A DNA stretch of 64,000 nucleotides from Microbacterium sp. Root166 (GTDB lineage Bacteria; Actinomycetota; Actinomycetes; Actinomycetales; Microbacteriaceae), in NCBI RefSeq assembly GCF_001427145.1, contig NZ_LMGL01000002.1, forward strand, positions 515,442 to 579,441. Reading direction: 5' to 3'. The first letter of the stretch is position 1, and each line of letters opens with the position of its first letter. Shown here piece after piece: positions 7,602 to 15,812 of this stretch. The position numbers and the translations under genes are program-made. The notes beneath the pieces were generated by a model. That model was not told where the DNA came from, searched no databases, and was given only the letters and a program-made list of their open reading frames with translations.

Positions 7602-8333
7602 ATGAACCCGCCCCGCTCCGAGATGCTCTCGCTGTTCGAGACTCCGGAATGGCTGCGGATCGTCGGCGTCTTCGACCTCGAGACGACCGGCGTGGATGTC
7701 ACGACCGACCGCATCGTCACCGCGCACGTCGGACTGCTGGACGCCTCCGGTGCCGTCGTCCGCGCCCGCGACTGGCTGGCCGACCCGGGCGTCGAGATCC
7801 CGGAGGGCGCGGCCGCGATCCACGGCATCTCCACCGAGCACGCACGAGCTCATGGGCGGGATGCCGCGGCCGTCGTCGCCGAGGTGGTGCAGGCGCTGCG
7901 CGCTCTGCTCGACGCGGGCATCCCGGTCGTCGCGTACAACGCCCCCTACGACTTCTCGCTGCTCAAGAACGAGGCTCTGCGCCACGGCATCGACCCGATC
8001 GCCGCGCCGTTCCCGGTGATCGACCCGCTCGTCGTCGACAAGGCCTACGACCGCTGGCGGCGCGGCAAGCGCACGCTCTCGGTCGTCGCGGAGCACTACG
8101 CCGTCCGGCTGGACGGCGCGCACGAGGCGGCCGCAGACGCCGTGGCGGCAGGGCGCGTCGCTCAAGCGCTCGCCGAGCGGTTCGCACCCTGGCTCCCCCC
8201 GACCGCGCACGAGCTGCACACCCGCCAGATCGCGTGGGCGCGGGCTCAGGCGGAGAGCCTCACGGAGTACTTCATCCAGATCGGACGGATCGAGCCGCAC
8301 GACCGCCTCGACGGCAGCTGGCCGATCCGCTGA
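7602..8333 (+). CDS. DEDDh-family 3'-5' exonuclease (DnaQ/epsilon-like)
   Basis: A 243-residue stand-alone exonuclease. Exo I is FDLETTG (D25, E27), Exo II is YNAPYDFSLL, and Exo III is HEAAADAVAAGRVA, giving the complete D-E-D-D-h set for two-metal catalysis. After the nuclease core an extension of about 55 residues follows. Single-domain members act in repair or RNA turnover and are not the replicative proofreader by default. Start chosen at 7602 because TACCGT lies 7 nt upstream (leaderless); an ATG at 7572 would place the promoter inside the gene. The promoter resembles a DNA-damage promoter, which would suit a repair nuclease. Confidence 0.88.
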   Translation: MNPPRSEMLSLFETPEWLRIVGVFDLETTGVDVTTDRIVTAHVGLLDASGAVVRARDWLADPGVEIPEGAAAIHGISTEHARAHGRDAAAVVAEVVQALRALLDAGIPVVAYNAPYDFSLLKNEALRHGIDPIAAPFPVIDPLVVDKAYDRWRRGKRTLSVVAEHYAVRLDGAHEAAADAVAAGRVAQALAERFAPWLPPTAHELHTRQIAWARAQAESLTEYFIQIGRIEPHDRLDGSWPIR

Positions 8334-8363
8334 TCCCCCACCGCTCCGCCGGGGAGAAACGGC

Positions 8364-8389
8364 GAAGGCCCCGCCGGAGCGGGGCCTTC
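8364..8389. terminator. Bidirectional terminator between exonuclease and rpmE2
   Basis: GAAGGCCCCGC, loop CGGA, GCGGGGCCTTC: an 11-bp perfect stem between two convergent genes. Confidence 0.85.
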
Positions 8390-8402
8390 ACGGTGCGGCT
8401 GC

Positions 8403-8654
8403 TTACTTGGAGCCGAAGTTCTTGAAGCGCTGGTTGAACTTCTCGACGCGACCGGCCGAGTCCATGATGCGCTGCTTGCCCGTGTAGAACGGGTGCGAAG
8501 CGGACGAGATCTCGACGTCGATGACGGGGTACTCGACGCCGTCGAGCTCGATGGTCTTGTCGCTGGTCACCGTGGAGCGGGTGAGGAAGGTCTCGCCCGA
8601 GCCGAGGTCGCGGAACACGACCGCCTGGTAGTCGGGGTGGATGTCAGTCTGCAT
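8403..8654 (-). CDS. rpmE2: 50S ribosomal protein L31 type B
   Basis: An 83-residue ribosomal protein beginning MQTDIHPDY, with [11 protein letters not shown] and [11 protein letters not shown] typical of type B L31. It contains no cysteine, so it is the zinc-independent form that in many bacteria replaces zinc-binding L31 under zinc limitation. The ATG at 8654 has AAGGAC 6 nt upstream; longer frames upstream lack homology. The leader contains two hairpins (8677-8723). I see no obvious Zur box. Confidence 0.95.
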   Translation of the reverse strand: MQTDIHPDYQAVVFRDLGSGETFLTRSTVTSDKTIELDGVEYPVIDVEISSASHPFYTGKQRIMDSAGRVEKFNQRFKNFGSK

Positions 8655-8676
8655 GAGAAGTCCTTTGAGGAGTGGT

Positions 8677-8737
8677 GCCCTGGATTTTGCCAGGGCGGTC
8701 AAAGTCTGCGGTGCGAGCGCACCAAAGGTCGATCTTA
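8677..8737 (-). promoter_or_regulatory. rpmE2 leader: two hairpins and -10
   Basis: On the minus strand TAAGAT (8732-8737) is a good -10. Between it and the gene lie two stems: GGTGC/GCACC (8710-8723) and a perfect 7-bp GCCCTGG/CCAGGGC stem with a 6-nt loop (8677-8696), ending 22 nt before the start codon. Ribosomal protein leaders often carry autoregulatory structures; that role here is inference. Confidence 0.5.
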
Positions 8738-8778
8738 CCAGCCTCTGGCCCGTAGCGGGAATCGAGGACCGGCGGAGG

Positions 8779-9564
8779 TCAGTGGGCGGCGCGAGCCGCG
8801 TACCGGCCGGCGTCGTGCGTCAGGTGGATGGGCGCTCCGAACGCCTCGGTGAGACTCTCGGCCGTGAGCGCCTCGCCGATGGGACCTGCCGTGACGACAC
8901 CGCCGTCTGCGAGCAGCATCACGTGGGTGAAGCCGATCGGGATCTCCTCGACATGGTGGGTCACCATGATCATGGCCGGCGTCGTCGGCGCCTGCGCGTA
9001 GCCGCCCAGCAGCGTGAGCAGCTCCTCGCGGGCGCCGAGGTCGAGGCTCGCGGTCGGCTCGTCGAGCAAAAGCAGCTCCGGATCGGTCATGACGGCGCGC
9101 GCGATCTGCACGCGCTTCTGCTCGCCGTCGCTGAGCGTGCCGAAGGTGCGGTCGGCGAGGTGGTCGAGCTTCCATTCCGCCAGCACGCGCAGGGCACGGC
9201 GCTCGTCCAGATCTTCGTAGTCCTCGCGCCAGCGCCCGAGCACCGAGTACGCGGCCGTGAGCACGACGTTGAGCACGGTCTCCTCCGGCGGCATGCGGCG
9301 GGCCATCGCGGACGAGGCGAAGCCGATGCGCGGACGAAGCTCGAACACATCGGTGCGGCCCAGCTGCTCCCCCAGGATCGAGACGGTCCCCGATGTCGGG
9401 TGCATCAGCGTGTCGGCGAGCTGGAGCACGGTGGTCTTGCCCGCCCCGTTCGGACCGAGGATCACCCAGCGCTCGTCGTCGTTCACGGTCCAGTCGAGGT
9501 GATCGACGATGTTCCGGGAGTTTCGGCGGACGACGACGTCGGAGAACTCGAGCACCTGCGGCAT
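8779..9564 (-). CDS. ABC transporter ATP-binding protein, orphan
   Basis: A 261-residue ATPase. Walker [10 protein letters not shown] at 37-45, a signature of the variant form LSDGEQKR, Walker B LLLLDEPT and switch His in VTHH. No permease is adjacent. Start at 9564 ([12 protein letters not shown]): TAGGCT lies 7 nt upstream, giving a leaderless transcript; the TAG of this -10 is also the stop codon of glgA. Similar orphan ATPases in actinobacteria are annotated as iron or metal ABC components, without strong evidence. Confidence 0.88.
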   Translation of the reverse strand: MPQVLEFSDVVVRRNSRNIVDHLDWTVNDDERWVILGPNGAGKTTVLQLADTLMHPTSGTVSILGEQLGRTDVFELRPRIGFASSAMARRMPPEETVLNVVLTAAYSVLGRWREDYEDLDERRALRVLAEWKLDHLADRTFGTLSDGEQKRVQIARAVMTDPELLLLDEPTASLDLGAREELLTLLGGYAQAPTTPAMIMVTHHVEEIPIGFTHVMLLADGGVVTAGPIGEALTAESLTEAFGAPIHLTHDAGRYAARAAH

Positions 9565-9574
9565 GCGGTCAAGC

Positions 9575-10768
9575 CTATCGGCCGCGAGCGGCGACCTCCG
9601 CGTACAGCGCGGCCGTCTGATCGGCGATGCTCTGCCAGCTGAACTCCGTCGTCGCCCGCTCGCGGCCCGCTGCGCCATAGGCGCGCGCCTGCTCGGGATC
9701 CGACACCACCTCGGTGAGCACCCGCGCCAGGTCGGCCACGTACTGCTCCGGGTCGGTGGGGGTGCCGGTGCCGTCCTGCACCTGGTCGATGGGGACCAGC
9801 CGGCCGGTGACGCCGTCGACGACCACTTCGGGGATGCCGCCCGTGGCGGTTCCGACCACGGCTGCGCCGCACGCCATCGCCTCGAGGTTCACGATGCCGA
9901 GCGGCTCGTACACGGACGGGCAGACGAAGGTGGTCGCAGCCGTCAGCACCGTGCACAGCTCGTGGCGCGACAGCATCCGGTCGATCCACACGACGCCCTC
10001 GCGGGTCTGCTGCAGCCCGCGGACCAGGCCCTCGACCTCCGCCATGATCTGCGGCGTGTCCGGGGCCCCGGCGCACAGGACGACTTGCACGTCCGGCGGA
10101 AGCAGCTCGGCGGCGCGGAGGAAGTACGGGAGGCCCTTCTGCCGCGTGATGCGGCCCACGAACACGACCGAGGGGCGGGAGGGATCGATGCCCAGTGTCG
10201 CGAGCAGGTCCGGATCCTCGACCGGATGCCACGCGTCCACGTCGATGCCGTTGTAGATCACGCGGACCCTGTCGGGATCCAGCGCCGGGTAGCTGCGCAG
10301 GATGTCGGCGCGCATGCCGCCGCTGACGGCCACCACGGCCGCGGCGCCCTCGTACGCGGTGCGCTCGATCCAGCTCGACACGGCGTAGCCGCCGCCGAGC
10401 TGCTCGGCCTTCCAGGGCCGCAGCGGCTCGAGGCTGTGTGCCGTCACGATGTGCGGGATGCCGTGCAGCAGGGACGCCAGGTGCCCGGCGAAGTTCGCGT
10501 ACCAGGTGTGGCTGTGGACGACGTCGGCGCCCGCGACATCGGTCACCATGGCCAGGTCCGTCCCCAGCGTCTGCACTGCGGCATTCGCCTCGCTCAGCTC
10601 GGCGGGCACCGCGTACGACGTCGTGCCGGCCTCATCGCGCTCGGCGCCGAACGCGCGCACCCGTACGTCGAGCGAATCGCGCAGCGCGCCGACGAGCTCG
10701 GTGACGTGCACACCCGCGCCGCCGTAGATCTCGGGCGGGTATTCCTTGGTGATGATGTCGACGCGCAT
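9575..10768 (-). CDS. glgA: Glycogen synthase / alpha-glucosyltransferase, actinobacterial GlgA (GlgM-like)
   Basis: A 397-residue GT4-family glycosyltransferase. N-terminal KEYPPEIYGGAGVHV is the nucleotide-sugar-binding G-G motif of glycogen synthases; the second Rossmann domain shows VGRITRQKGL and PSVYEPLGIVNLEAMACG with the EX7E catalytic pair. The actinobacterial type transfers glucose from ADP-glucose to glycogen or to glucose-1-phosphate (GlgM route to maltose-1-phosphate); the sequence alone does not separate these. Leaderless start: TAGGTT 7 nt before the ATG. Divergent from glgC, which supplies ADP-glucose. Confidence 0.93.
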   Translation of the reverse strand: MRVDIITKEYPPEIYGGAGVHVTELVGALRDSLDVRVRAFGAERDEAGTTSYAVPAELSEANAAVQTLGTDLAMVTDVAGADVVHSHTWYANFAGHLASLLHGIPHIVTAHSLEPLRPWKAEQLGGGYAVSSWIERTAYEGAAAVVAVSGGMRADILRSYPALDPDRVRVIYNGIDVDAWHPVEDPDLLATLGIDPSRPSVVFVGRITRQKGLPYFLRAAELLPPDVQVVLCAGAPDTPQIMAEVEGLVRGLQQTREGVVWIDRMLSRHELCTVLTAATTFVCPSVYEPLGIVNLEAMACGAAVVGTATGGIPEVVVDGVTGRLVPIDQVQDGTGTPTDPEQYVADLARVLTEVVSDPEQARAYGAAGRERATTEFSWQSIADQTAALYAEVAARGR

Positions 10769-10775
10769 GGCACGA

Positions 10776-10838
10776 AACCTAGTGCATGACGCTTCCCGCG
10801 TGTAGCCGCTACCCGCACCGGAGCTCGGGGCCTAGGGT
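10776..10838. promoter_or_regulatory. Divergent leaderless promoters of glgA and glgC
   Basis: Minus strand TAGGTT at 10776-10781 lies 7 nt before the glgA ATG; plus strand TAGGGT at 10833-10838 lies 7 nt before the glgC ATG. The two -10 boxes are 51 bp apart, so their upstream elements interleave and the genes are probably co-regulated. Confidence 0.65.
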
Positions 10839-10845
10839 GGGTCCC

Positions 10846-12090
10846 ATGCCCGCCGCCCCCAAGGTTTTCGGAATCATCCTCGCCGGAGGCGAGGGCAAGC
10901 GCCTCATGCCCCTGACGGCGGACCGGGCCAAGCCCGCGGTGCCGTTCGGAGGGCAGTACCGGCTCATCGACTTCGCCATCTCGAACCTCATAAATTCGGG
11001 TCTGCGACAGGTCGTGGTGCTCACCCAGTACAAGTCCCACAGCCTCGACCGGCACATCTCGCAGACCTGGCGCATGTCCGCGCTCCTCGACTCGTACGTC
11101 ACCTCCGTGCCGGCGCAGCAGCGACTGGGCAAGCGATGGTTCTCCGGTTCCGCCGATGCGATCCTGCAGAGTCTCAACCTCATCAACGACGAGCAGCCCG
11201 ACATCGTGATCGTCATCGGCGCCGATCACGTCTACCGCATGGACTTCCGTCAGATGCTGGCCGATCACATCGAGTCGGGCGCGCGGGCGACGGTGGCAGG
11301 CATCCGTCAGCCGATCGCCCTGGCGAACCAGTTCGGCGTGATCGACGTCGACAAGGACGACCCGACGCGCATCAGCGAGTTCCTCGAGAAGCCGCAGAAC
11401 CCGACGGGGCTGGCCGACTCGCCCGGCGAGGTGCTCGCCTCGATGGGCAACTACATCTTCGACACCGACGCGCTCATCGAGGCCGTCGAGGCCGACGGCG
11501 AGCTGCCGACCTCGAACCACGACATGGGCGGCGACATCGTGCCCTATTTCGTGGGCCGCGGCGAGGCGGGCGTGTACGACATGAACCGCAACGACGTGCC
11601 GGGATCGACCGACCGCGACCGCTACTACTGGCGTGACGTCGGAACCATCGACTCGTTCTTCGACGCGCATCGCGACCTCATCTCGACGCTGCCGATCTTC
11701 AACCTGTACAACATGAACTGGCCGATCCACTCTCAGGCGGTCAACTCTCCCCCGGCCAAGTTCGTGCGCGACTCCGTCGGGCGCATCGGCAACTCGATCG
11801 ACTCGATCGTGTCGCTGGGCTCCGTGCTTTCAGGGACGCACCTCGAACGCAGCGTGGTGGGCCCCTGGACCCTCGCCGGCGGCGGGTCGACGATCACCGA
11901 CTCGGTCCTGTTCGATCACGTGCACGTCGGAGCCGGCGCCCGCATCCACCGCGCCATCCTCGACAAGAACGTGGTCCTCGCCGACGGTGCCACGATCGGC
12001 GTCGACCGCGAACGCGACCTCGCACGCGGATTCACCGTCACCGACAGCGGGATCACGGTGGTCGGCAAGGGCATCCACGTCGAACGATGA
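10846..12090 (+). CDS. glgC: Glucose-1-phosphate adenylyltransferase (ADP-glucose pyrophosphorylase)
   Basis: A 414-residue enzyme making ADP-glucose from glucose-1-phosphate and ATP, the committed step of glycogen synthesis. The N-terminal nucleotidyltransferase domain begins [16 protein letters not shown] with the regulatory and substrate residues [18 protein letters not shown]; the C-terminal part is a left-handed beta-helix (allosteric domain). Start at 10846 follows from TAGGGT 7 nt upstream and the family N-terminus; a frame reading back to 10786 would span the divergent promoter. Divergent from glgA. Confidence 0.96.
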   Translation: MPAAPKVFGIILAGGEGKRLMPLTADRAKPAVPFGGQYRLIDFAISNLINSGLRQVVVLTQYKSHSLDRHISQTWRMSALLDSYVTSVPAQQRLGKRWFSGSADAILQSLNLINDEQPDIVIVIGADHVYRMDFRQMLADHIESGARATVAGIRQPIALANQFGVIDVDKDDPTRISEFLEKPQNPTGLADSPGEVLASMGNYIFDTDALIEAVEADGELPTSNHDMGGDIVPYFVGRGEAGVYDMNRNDVPGSTDRDRYYWRDVGTIDSFFDAHRDLISTLPIFNLYNMNWPIHSQAVNSPPAKFVRDSVGRIGNSIDSIVSLGSVLSGTHLERSVVGPWTLAGGGSTITDSVLFDHVHVGAGARIHRAILDKNVVLADGATIGVDRERDLARGFTVTDSGITVVGKGIHVER

Positions 12091-12134
12091 CCGTCGGTTG
12101 GGGATGCCGCATCCCCCGCCGCTAGCGTGGAGGC

Positions 12135-12776
12135 ATGCCCGCCCCCGCCGCCCGTTTCCTCGTCGTGCTCGACGCCGACTCCACGCTGATCCGCAACGAG
12201 GTCATCGAGCTCCTCGCGGATGAGGCGGGTCGCGGCGCCGAGGTGGCGGCGGCCACCGAGGCCGCGATGCGCGGCGAGGTCGACTTCGCGACGAGCCTGC
12301 GCTCCCGCGTGGGCAAGCTCGCCGGCGTTCCGGTGGACTCGTTCGGGCGCGTGCTCGGGCGGATCGAGCCGACGCCCGGGGTGCAGGCTCTCATCGCGGC
12401 GGTGCACGAGCGTGGCGGAGCGGTGGGTGTCGTCTCCGGCGGCTTCCACGAGATCCTCGACGCGGTCGCGCCGGGGCTGGGCGTCGACGTCTGGCGTGCG
12501 AACCGGCTGGCGACCGCCAACGGCGTGCTCACCGGCGAGGTCGACGGCGCGATCGTGGACGCGGACGCGAAGGCGGATGCCGTGCGCGAATGGGCGGCCG
12601 AGCGAGGGGTCCCGCTGGCGCGCACGATCGCGATCGGCGACGGTGCCAACGACCTGCGGATGATGGAGGTCGCCGGCCTCGGCGTGGCCTTCAACGCGAA
12701 GCCGGCGGTGCGGGCTCAGGCGGACGTCGTGGTCGGCCCGGTCGATCTCGCGGAAGTGATCGCGCTGCTGCCCTGA
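12135..12776 (+). CDS. serB: Phosphoserine phosphatase (HAD family)
   Basis: A 213-residue HAD phosphatase for the last step of serine synthesis. Motif I is LDADSTLI (nucleophile D13, acid D15), motif II SGGF, and motif IV GDGANDLRMM with the SerB-type GxGxNDxxM pattern. It lacks the N-terminal ACT domains of larger actinobacterial SerB. TAGCGT lies 6 nt before the ATG, suggesting a leaderless transcript, although GGAGG in the gap could also pair with 16S rRNA. Confidence 0.9.
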   Translation: MPAPAARFLVVLDADSTLIRNEVIELLADEAGRGAEVAAATEAAMRGEVDFATSLRSRVGKLAGVPVDSFGRVLGRIEPTPGVQALIAAVHERGGAVGVVSGGFHEILDAVAPGLGVDVWRANRLATANGVLTGEVDGAIVDADAKADAVREWAAERGVPLARTIAIGDGANDLRMMEVAGLGVAFNAKPAVRAQADVVVGPVDLAEVIALLP

Positions 12777-12786
12777 GCCGGTGCGG

Positions 12787-12809
12787 ATGTCGCAGGGGCT
12801 CGGTAGCGT
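12787..12809 (+). promoter_or_regulatory. Candidate DNA-damage-type promoter before the hydrolase gene
   Basis: ATGTCGCAG (12787-12795), 8 nt, then TAGCGT (12804-12809), with 6 nt to the ATG. The nine-mer is identical to the one before the exonuclease at 7572 and the spacing is the same. Confidence 0.45.
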
Positions 12810-12815
12810 CGGAGC

Positions 12816-13508
12816 ATGGACATCATCCTCGTTCCCGGTCTCTGGTTGGACGCCTCTTCGTGGGATCCGGTGATTCCGGCTCTACGTGACGCCGGGCACA
12901 CGCCGAAGCCGCTCACGATGCCGGGGGTGGGCGGATCGGCTTCCGAAACCGCCGACATCGGCATCCAGGACTGGGTGGACGCCGTGGTGGCCGAGATCGA
13001 CGCCGCGGACGGGACGGTCGTGCTCGTGGGTCACAGCGGCGGCGGGAACGTCGTCTGGGGTGCGGCAGAGGCGCGTGCCGGCCGGGTGGCACGGGTGATC
13101 TTCGTCGACACGGTGCCGCCGCCGGACGGCCGCGAGATCTCGGAGTTCGAGGTCGTCGACGGCGTCGTCCCGTTCCCGGGGTGGGAGACCTTCGACGAGC
13201 CCGATGTGGCCGACATCGACGCGGCCATGCGCGCGGAGTGGACGCCGCGGACGCAGTCGGTCCCGGCACGGGTGCCGACCGACGGCATCCGGCTCGCCGG
13301 GACCGCCCGGCACGCCGTTCCCGTGACGATCCTCTCGGGCGCGATGGACGACGCGGAGTTCCGGGAGTCGATCGCGCAGTGGGGACCGTGGGGCGAGGAG
13401 TTCGACGCGATCACGGATGCCGAGGTGGTGCATCTGCGCTCGGGCCATTGGCCGCAGATCTCGAAGCCGGACGAACTGGCTCAGGCCCTCGTGGACGCGA
13501 TCCGCTGA
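12816..13508 (+). CDS. Alpha/beta hydrolase, small
   Basis: A 230-residue hydrolase beginning MDIILVPGLWLDASSW, with nucleophile elbow VGHSGGGNVVW and C-terminal RSGHWPQISKPDELA bearing the catalytic His. The small cap and VPG(L/A)W start resemble the EstC/YbaC-like salicylate-esterase group often used for small-ester or lactone hydrolysis; the substrate is unknown. Leaderless start (TAGCGT 6 nt upstream). Its promoter carries the same motif as the exonuclease gene at 7602. Confidence 0.87.
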   Translation: MDIILVPGLWLDASSWDPVIPALRDAGHTPKPLTMPGVGGSASETADIGIQDWVDAVVAEIDAADGTVVLVGHSGGGNVVWGAAEARAGRVARVIFVDTVPPPDGREISEFEVVDGVVPFPGWETFDEPDVADIDAAMRAEWTPRTQSVPARVPTDGIRLAGTARHAVPVTILSGAMDDAEFRESIAQWGPWGEEFDAITDAEVVHLRSGHWPQISKPDELAQALVDAIR

Positions 13509-13539
13509 GCCCCCGCCCTCATCCGGTGACCTGCGTGGG

Positions 13540-14250
13540 TCAGTGGCCCATCCCGAGGCCGCCGTCGACCGGGATGACCGCGCCCGAGATGTAGGCGGCG
13601 TCGTCGGAGGCCATCCACGTGACCACGCCGGCGACCTCATCCGCCGTGGCGAAGCGGCCCGCGGGGATGTTCTTCTTGTACTCGGCCTGCGTCTCGTCGG
13701 GCAGCGCGGCGGTCATGTCGGTCTCGATGAAGCCCGGGGCGACGACGTTGGCGGTGATCCCCCGTGCACCGAGCTCGCGGGTCAGCGAGCGGGCGAAGCC
13801 GACCAGACCGCTCTTGGAGGCGGCGTAGTTGATCTGGCCGGCCGAGCCGTAGAGACCGACGACGCTCGAGATCAGGATGACGCGTCCCCACCGCGCGCGC
13901 AGCATCCCTTTGGACGCGCGCTTGACGACACGGAACGCGCCGCCGAGGTTCGTCGCCACGACACTGTCGAAGTCGTCCTCGCTCATCCGCAGCAGCAGCG
14001 TGTCCTTGGTGACACCTGCATTCGCCACGACGATCTCGACCGGACCGAGCGTGTTCTCCACCTCGGTGAAGGCGGCGTCGACGGCCGCGGCATCCGTCAC
14101 ATCCGCACGCACGGTCAGCGTTCCCTCAGGTCCTTCCCCGGAGCGGGCGGTCACCGCCACCCGGTAGCCCTGCGCGACGAAGCGCTCTGCGATGGCGCGG
14201 CCGATGCCGCGGTTTCCGCCGGTGACGAGGACGACGCGATCGCTGGACAT
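13540..14250 (-). CDS. fabG: 3-oxoacyl-[ACP] reductase, FabG/MabA type
   Basis: A 236-residue SDR reductase of fatty acid synthesis. Residues VTGGNRGIGRAIA (9-21) bind NADPH, NAG is conserved, and the catalytic triad is S in ISSVVG with Y-x3-K in YAASK; the C-terminal PGFIETDMT and SGAVIPVDGGLGMGH are typical FabG. A GGGAG ribosome site lies 7 nt upstream and TAGGCT at 14287-14292 is the likely -10. Divergent from the DUF4190 gene. In actinobacteria this FabG often works with InhA-type enoyl reductase, not present here. Confidence 0.92.
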   Translation of the reverse strand: MSSDRVVLVTGGNRGIGRAIAERFVAQGYRVAVTARSGEGPEGTLTVRADVTDAAAVDAAFTEVENTLGPVEIVVANAGVTKDTLLLRMSEDDFDSVVATNLGGAFRVVKRASKGMLRARWGRVILISSVVGLYGSAGQINYAASKSGLVGFARSLTRELGARGITANVVAPGFIETDMTAALPDETQAEYKKNIPAGRFATADEVAGVVTWMASDDAAYISGAVIPVDGGLGMGH

Positions 14251-14363
14251 GGTGGTGCTCCCGGAAGTGTGAGGCGGATCCGGTCCAGCCTACCGGCGCG
14301 GCGTTTGACACCCTGCGCCGTGCGCTGGGACGCTGGTGCGACTCCTCGAGAAAGGCCCTCCCC

Positions 14364-15062
14364 GTGAGCGACACCTCCCCCACGCCCCCGACGCCCGAAG
14401 ACGCCGCCGATTCGCAGCCCACCGAACCGCAGCCCGGTCTCGACGCGCAGCCCACCGAACCGCAGCAGCCCGCGCCCGCCTACGAGGCGCCGCCCGCGCC
14501 GCCGGCACCTCCCGCGTATGACGCTCCGCCCGCGTACGAAGCGCCGGCGGCCTACGCCGCTCCCGCGTACGAGGCTCCGCCGGCCTACGGCGCCGCCGCC
14601 GCGCCGCAGGCACCGCCGGCCTACGGCGCACCGCCGGCCCAGGAGACTCCGGCCTACGGTGCAGCGCCCTCCTACGGTGCAGCGCCCTCGTACGGTGCGG
14701 CGCCCGGCTACGGGGCCGCTCCCGCGTACGGCGACACCGCGGCCTACGGCGGCGCGGCGTACGCAGGCGCTCCGGCCTACGGCTACGGCGCGCCGGCCAA
14801 GACGAACGTGCTCGCGATCGTCTCCCTGGTCTCCTCGCTCGTGGGCCTCTTCATCATCCCGATCCTCGGGTCGATCGTCGGCGTCATCACCGGCCACATG
14901 GCGCTGGGCCAGCTCAAGAAGAGCGGCGAACAGGGCCGCGGAATGGCGCTCGGCGGCACGATCGTCGGCTGGGTCGGCCTCGGCCTGTGGATCCTCGGGA
15001 CGATCGCGTTCATCCTCTTCTTCGTCGCCATCGCGGCGGCCTCGAACAGTTACACCTACTGA
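14364..15062 (+). CDS. DUF4190 membrane protein with long Pro/Ala/Tyr-rich N-terminus
   Basis: A 232-residue protein. Residues 1-150 are low complexity, rich in Ala, Pro and Tyr with many APAYGA-like units; residues 152-228 form a DUF4190 module of two membrane segments (IVSLVSSLVGLFIIPILGSIVGVITGHMAL and a C-terminal one) separated by LGQLKKSGEQGRGMAL. The N-terminal part is predicted disordered. GTG start at 14364 with AAAGG upstream. Function unknown; the family is common near the actinobacterial cell envelope. Confidence 0.85.
   Translation: MSDTSPTPPTPEDAADSQPTEPQPGLDAQPTEPQQPAPAYEAPPAPPAPPAYDAPPAYEAPAAYAAPAYEAPPAYGAAAAPQAPPAYGAPPAQETPAYGAAPSYGAAPSYGAAPGYGAAPAYGDTAAYGGAAYAGAPAYGYGAPAKTNVLAIVSLVSSLVGLFIIPILGSIVGVITGHMALGQLKKSGEQGRGMALGGTIVGWVGLGLWILGTIAFILFFVAIAAASNSYTY
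14655..14726 (+). repeat. Four 18-bp tandem units coding YGAAPx
   Basis: Four in-frame units starting TACGGTGCAGCGCCC, TACGGTGCAGCGCCC, TACGGTGCGGCGCCC and TACGGGGCCGCTCCC encode YGAAPS, YGAAPS, YGAAPG and YGAAPA. The first two are nearly identical, so copy number may vary between strains. Confidence 0.85.
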
Positions 15063-15086
15063 CCGGCATCGATCGGCTGGATGCGG

Positions 15087-15120
15087 CCCCTTCGAGCTCC
15101 TCACGAGGATCCCGAAGGGG
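15087..15120 (+). terminator. Terminator after the DUF4190 gene
   Basis: CCCCTTCG and CGAAGGGG form an 8-bp stem around an inner CCTC/GAGG stem, starting 25 bp after the stop codon. Confidence 0.7.
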
Positions 15121-15189
15121 TCGTGCCTTATCGGGCTCCGCCCCAAACCCCGGCTAGCCGACGCGCGCCAGGCGTAGTCTTGAAGGACC

Positions 15190-15570
15190 GTGAACAGTTC
15201 GAGCAAGGCACAGTCGGCCACGTCGCTTCCCAAGGCGCCGCGGGACGATGCCGGCGCCCGTTCTGCCCGGTATCTCGCCATGATGGCGGTGCGCATCGCG
15301 TGCTTCATCCTCATGGTCGTCATCACCCCGTACGGCTGGTACACGTGGGTGCTCGGCGCTGCTGCGATCGTGCTGCCCTACATCGCCGTCGTGTTCGCCA
15401 ACGTGGGCCAGGAGGCGCGGCGCAACAGGCGTGAGGACCCCGAGCGCGCGCTCCCGGCGGCAGGGGCGCCTGCCGCGTCCGCCGCGCAGCCCCCGGTCAT
15501 CCGCATCGACGAGTCGCGCGCTCTCGGTGAGGCGCCCGGCGAGGACACCGGCCGGGACGGCGCCGCGTGA
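15190..15570 (+). CDS. DUF3099 domain-containing membrane protein
   Basis: A 126-residue protein with two hydrophobic segments (RIACFILMVVITPYGWYTW and LGAAAIVLPYIAVVFANVG, about 36-75) and a polar C-terminal tail. The pattern ending PYIAVVFAN is the hallmark of the actinobacterial DUF3099 family; function unknown. GTG at 15190 with GAAGG close upstream and TAGTCT 9 nt away. First of three genes overlapping by GTGA junctions and ending in SURF1, which suggests a link to the cytochrome oxidase or envelope (inference). Confidence 0.85.
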   Translation: MNSSSKAQSATSLPKAPRDDAGARSARYLAMMAVRIACFILMVVITPYGWYTWVLGAAAIVLPYIAVVFANVGQEARRNRREDPERALPAAGAPAASAAQPPVIRIDESRALGEAPGEDTGRDGAA

Positions 15571-15812
15571 ACCCGGCCGACGACGAGCTCGTCGCCGCGC
15601 CGGCCACGTGCTCGCGAGCCGGTTGCCGCGCACCGGCGAAGTGGCGAATCGACTGGCGCAATCCCCGGATCCACACGGCGGACCGGGTGAAGACCTGGGT
15701 GGCGTGCGACGAGCACGTGGGCTATCTCCGCGAATTCCTGGCCGCCCGCGAGTTCCCCGTCGTCGTCGAACCGCTGACCGTGACGCCTGCCACACCGGGA
15801 GGACTCCCGTGA
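15567..15812 (+). CDS. Small Cys-rich protein, actinobacterial conserved
   Basis: An 81-residue protein with C15-x4-C20 followed by WRIDWRNPRIHTADRVKTWVACDEHVGYLREFL, a core conserved in many actinobacteria. The Cys-x4-Cys and Cys-x2-His set could bind zinc. Homologues are often labelled acetone carboxylase, which the size and absence of any carboxylase domain do not support. GTG start overlaps the DUF3099 stop by 4 bp; its stop overlaps the SURF1 start. Confidence 0.78.
   Translation: MNPADDELVAAPATCSRAGCRAPAKWRIDWRNPRIHTADRVKTWVACDEHVGYLREFLAAREFPVVVEPLTVTPATPGGLP

Noticed and set aside
14364..14726. Tandem units in the DUF4190 gene as a CRISPR or mobile repeat
   Set aside because: The units are in frame, coding for YGAAPx, and contiguous without spacers.
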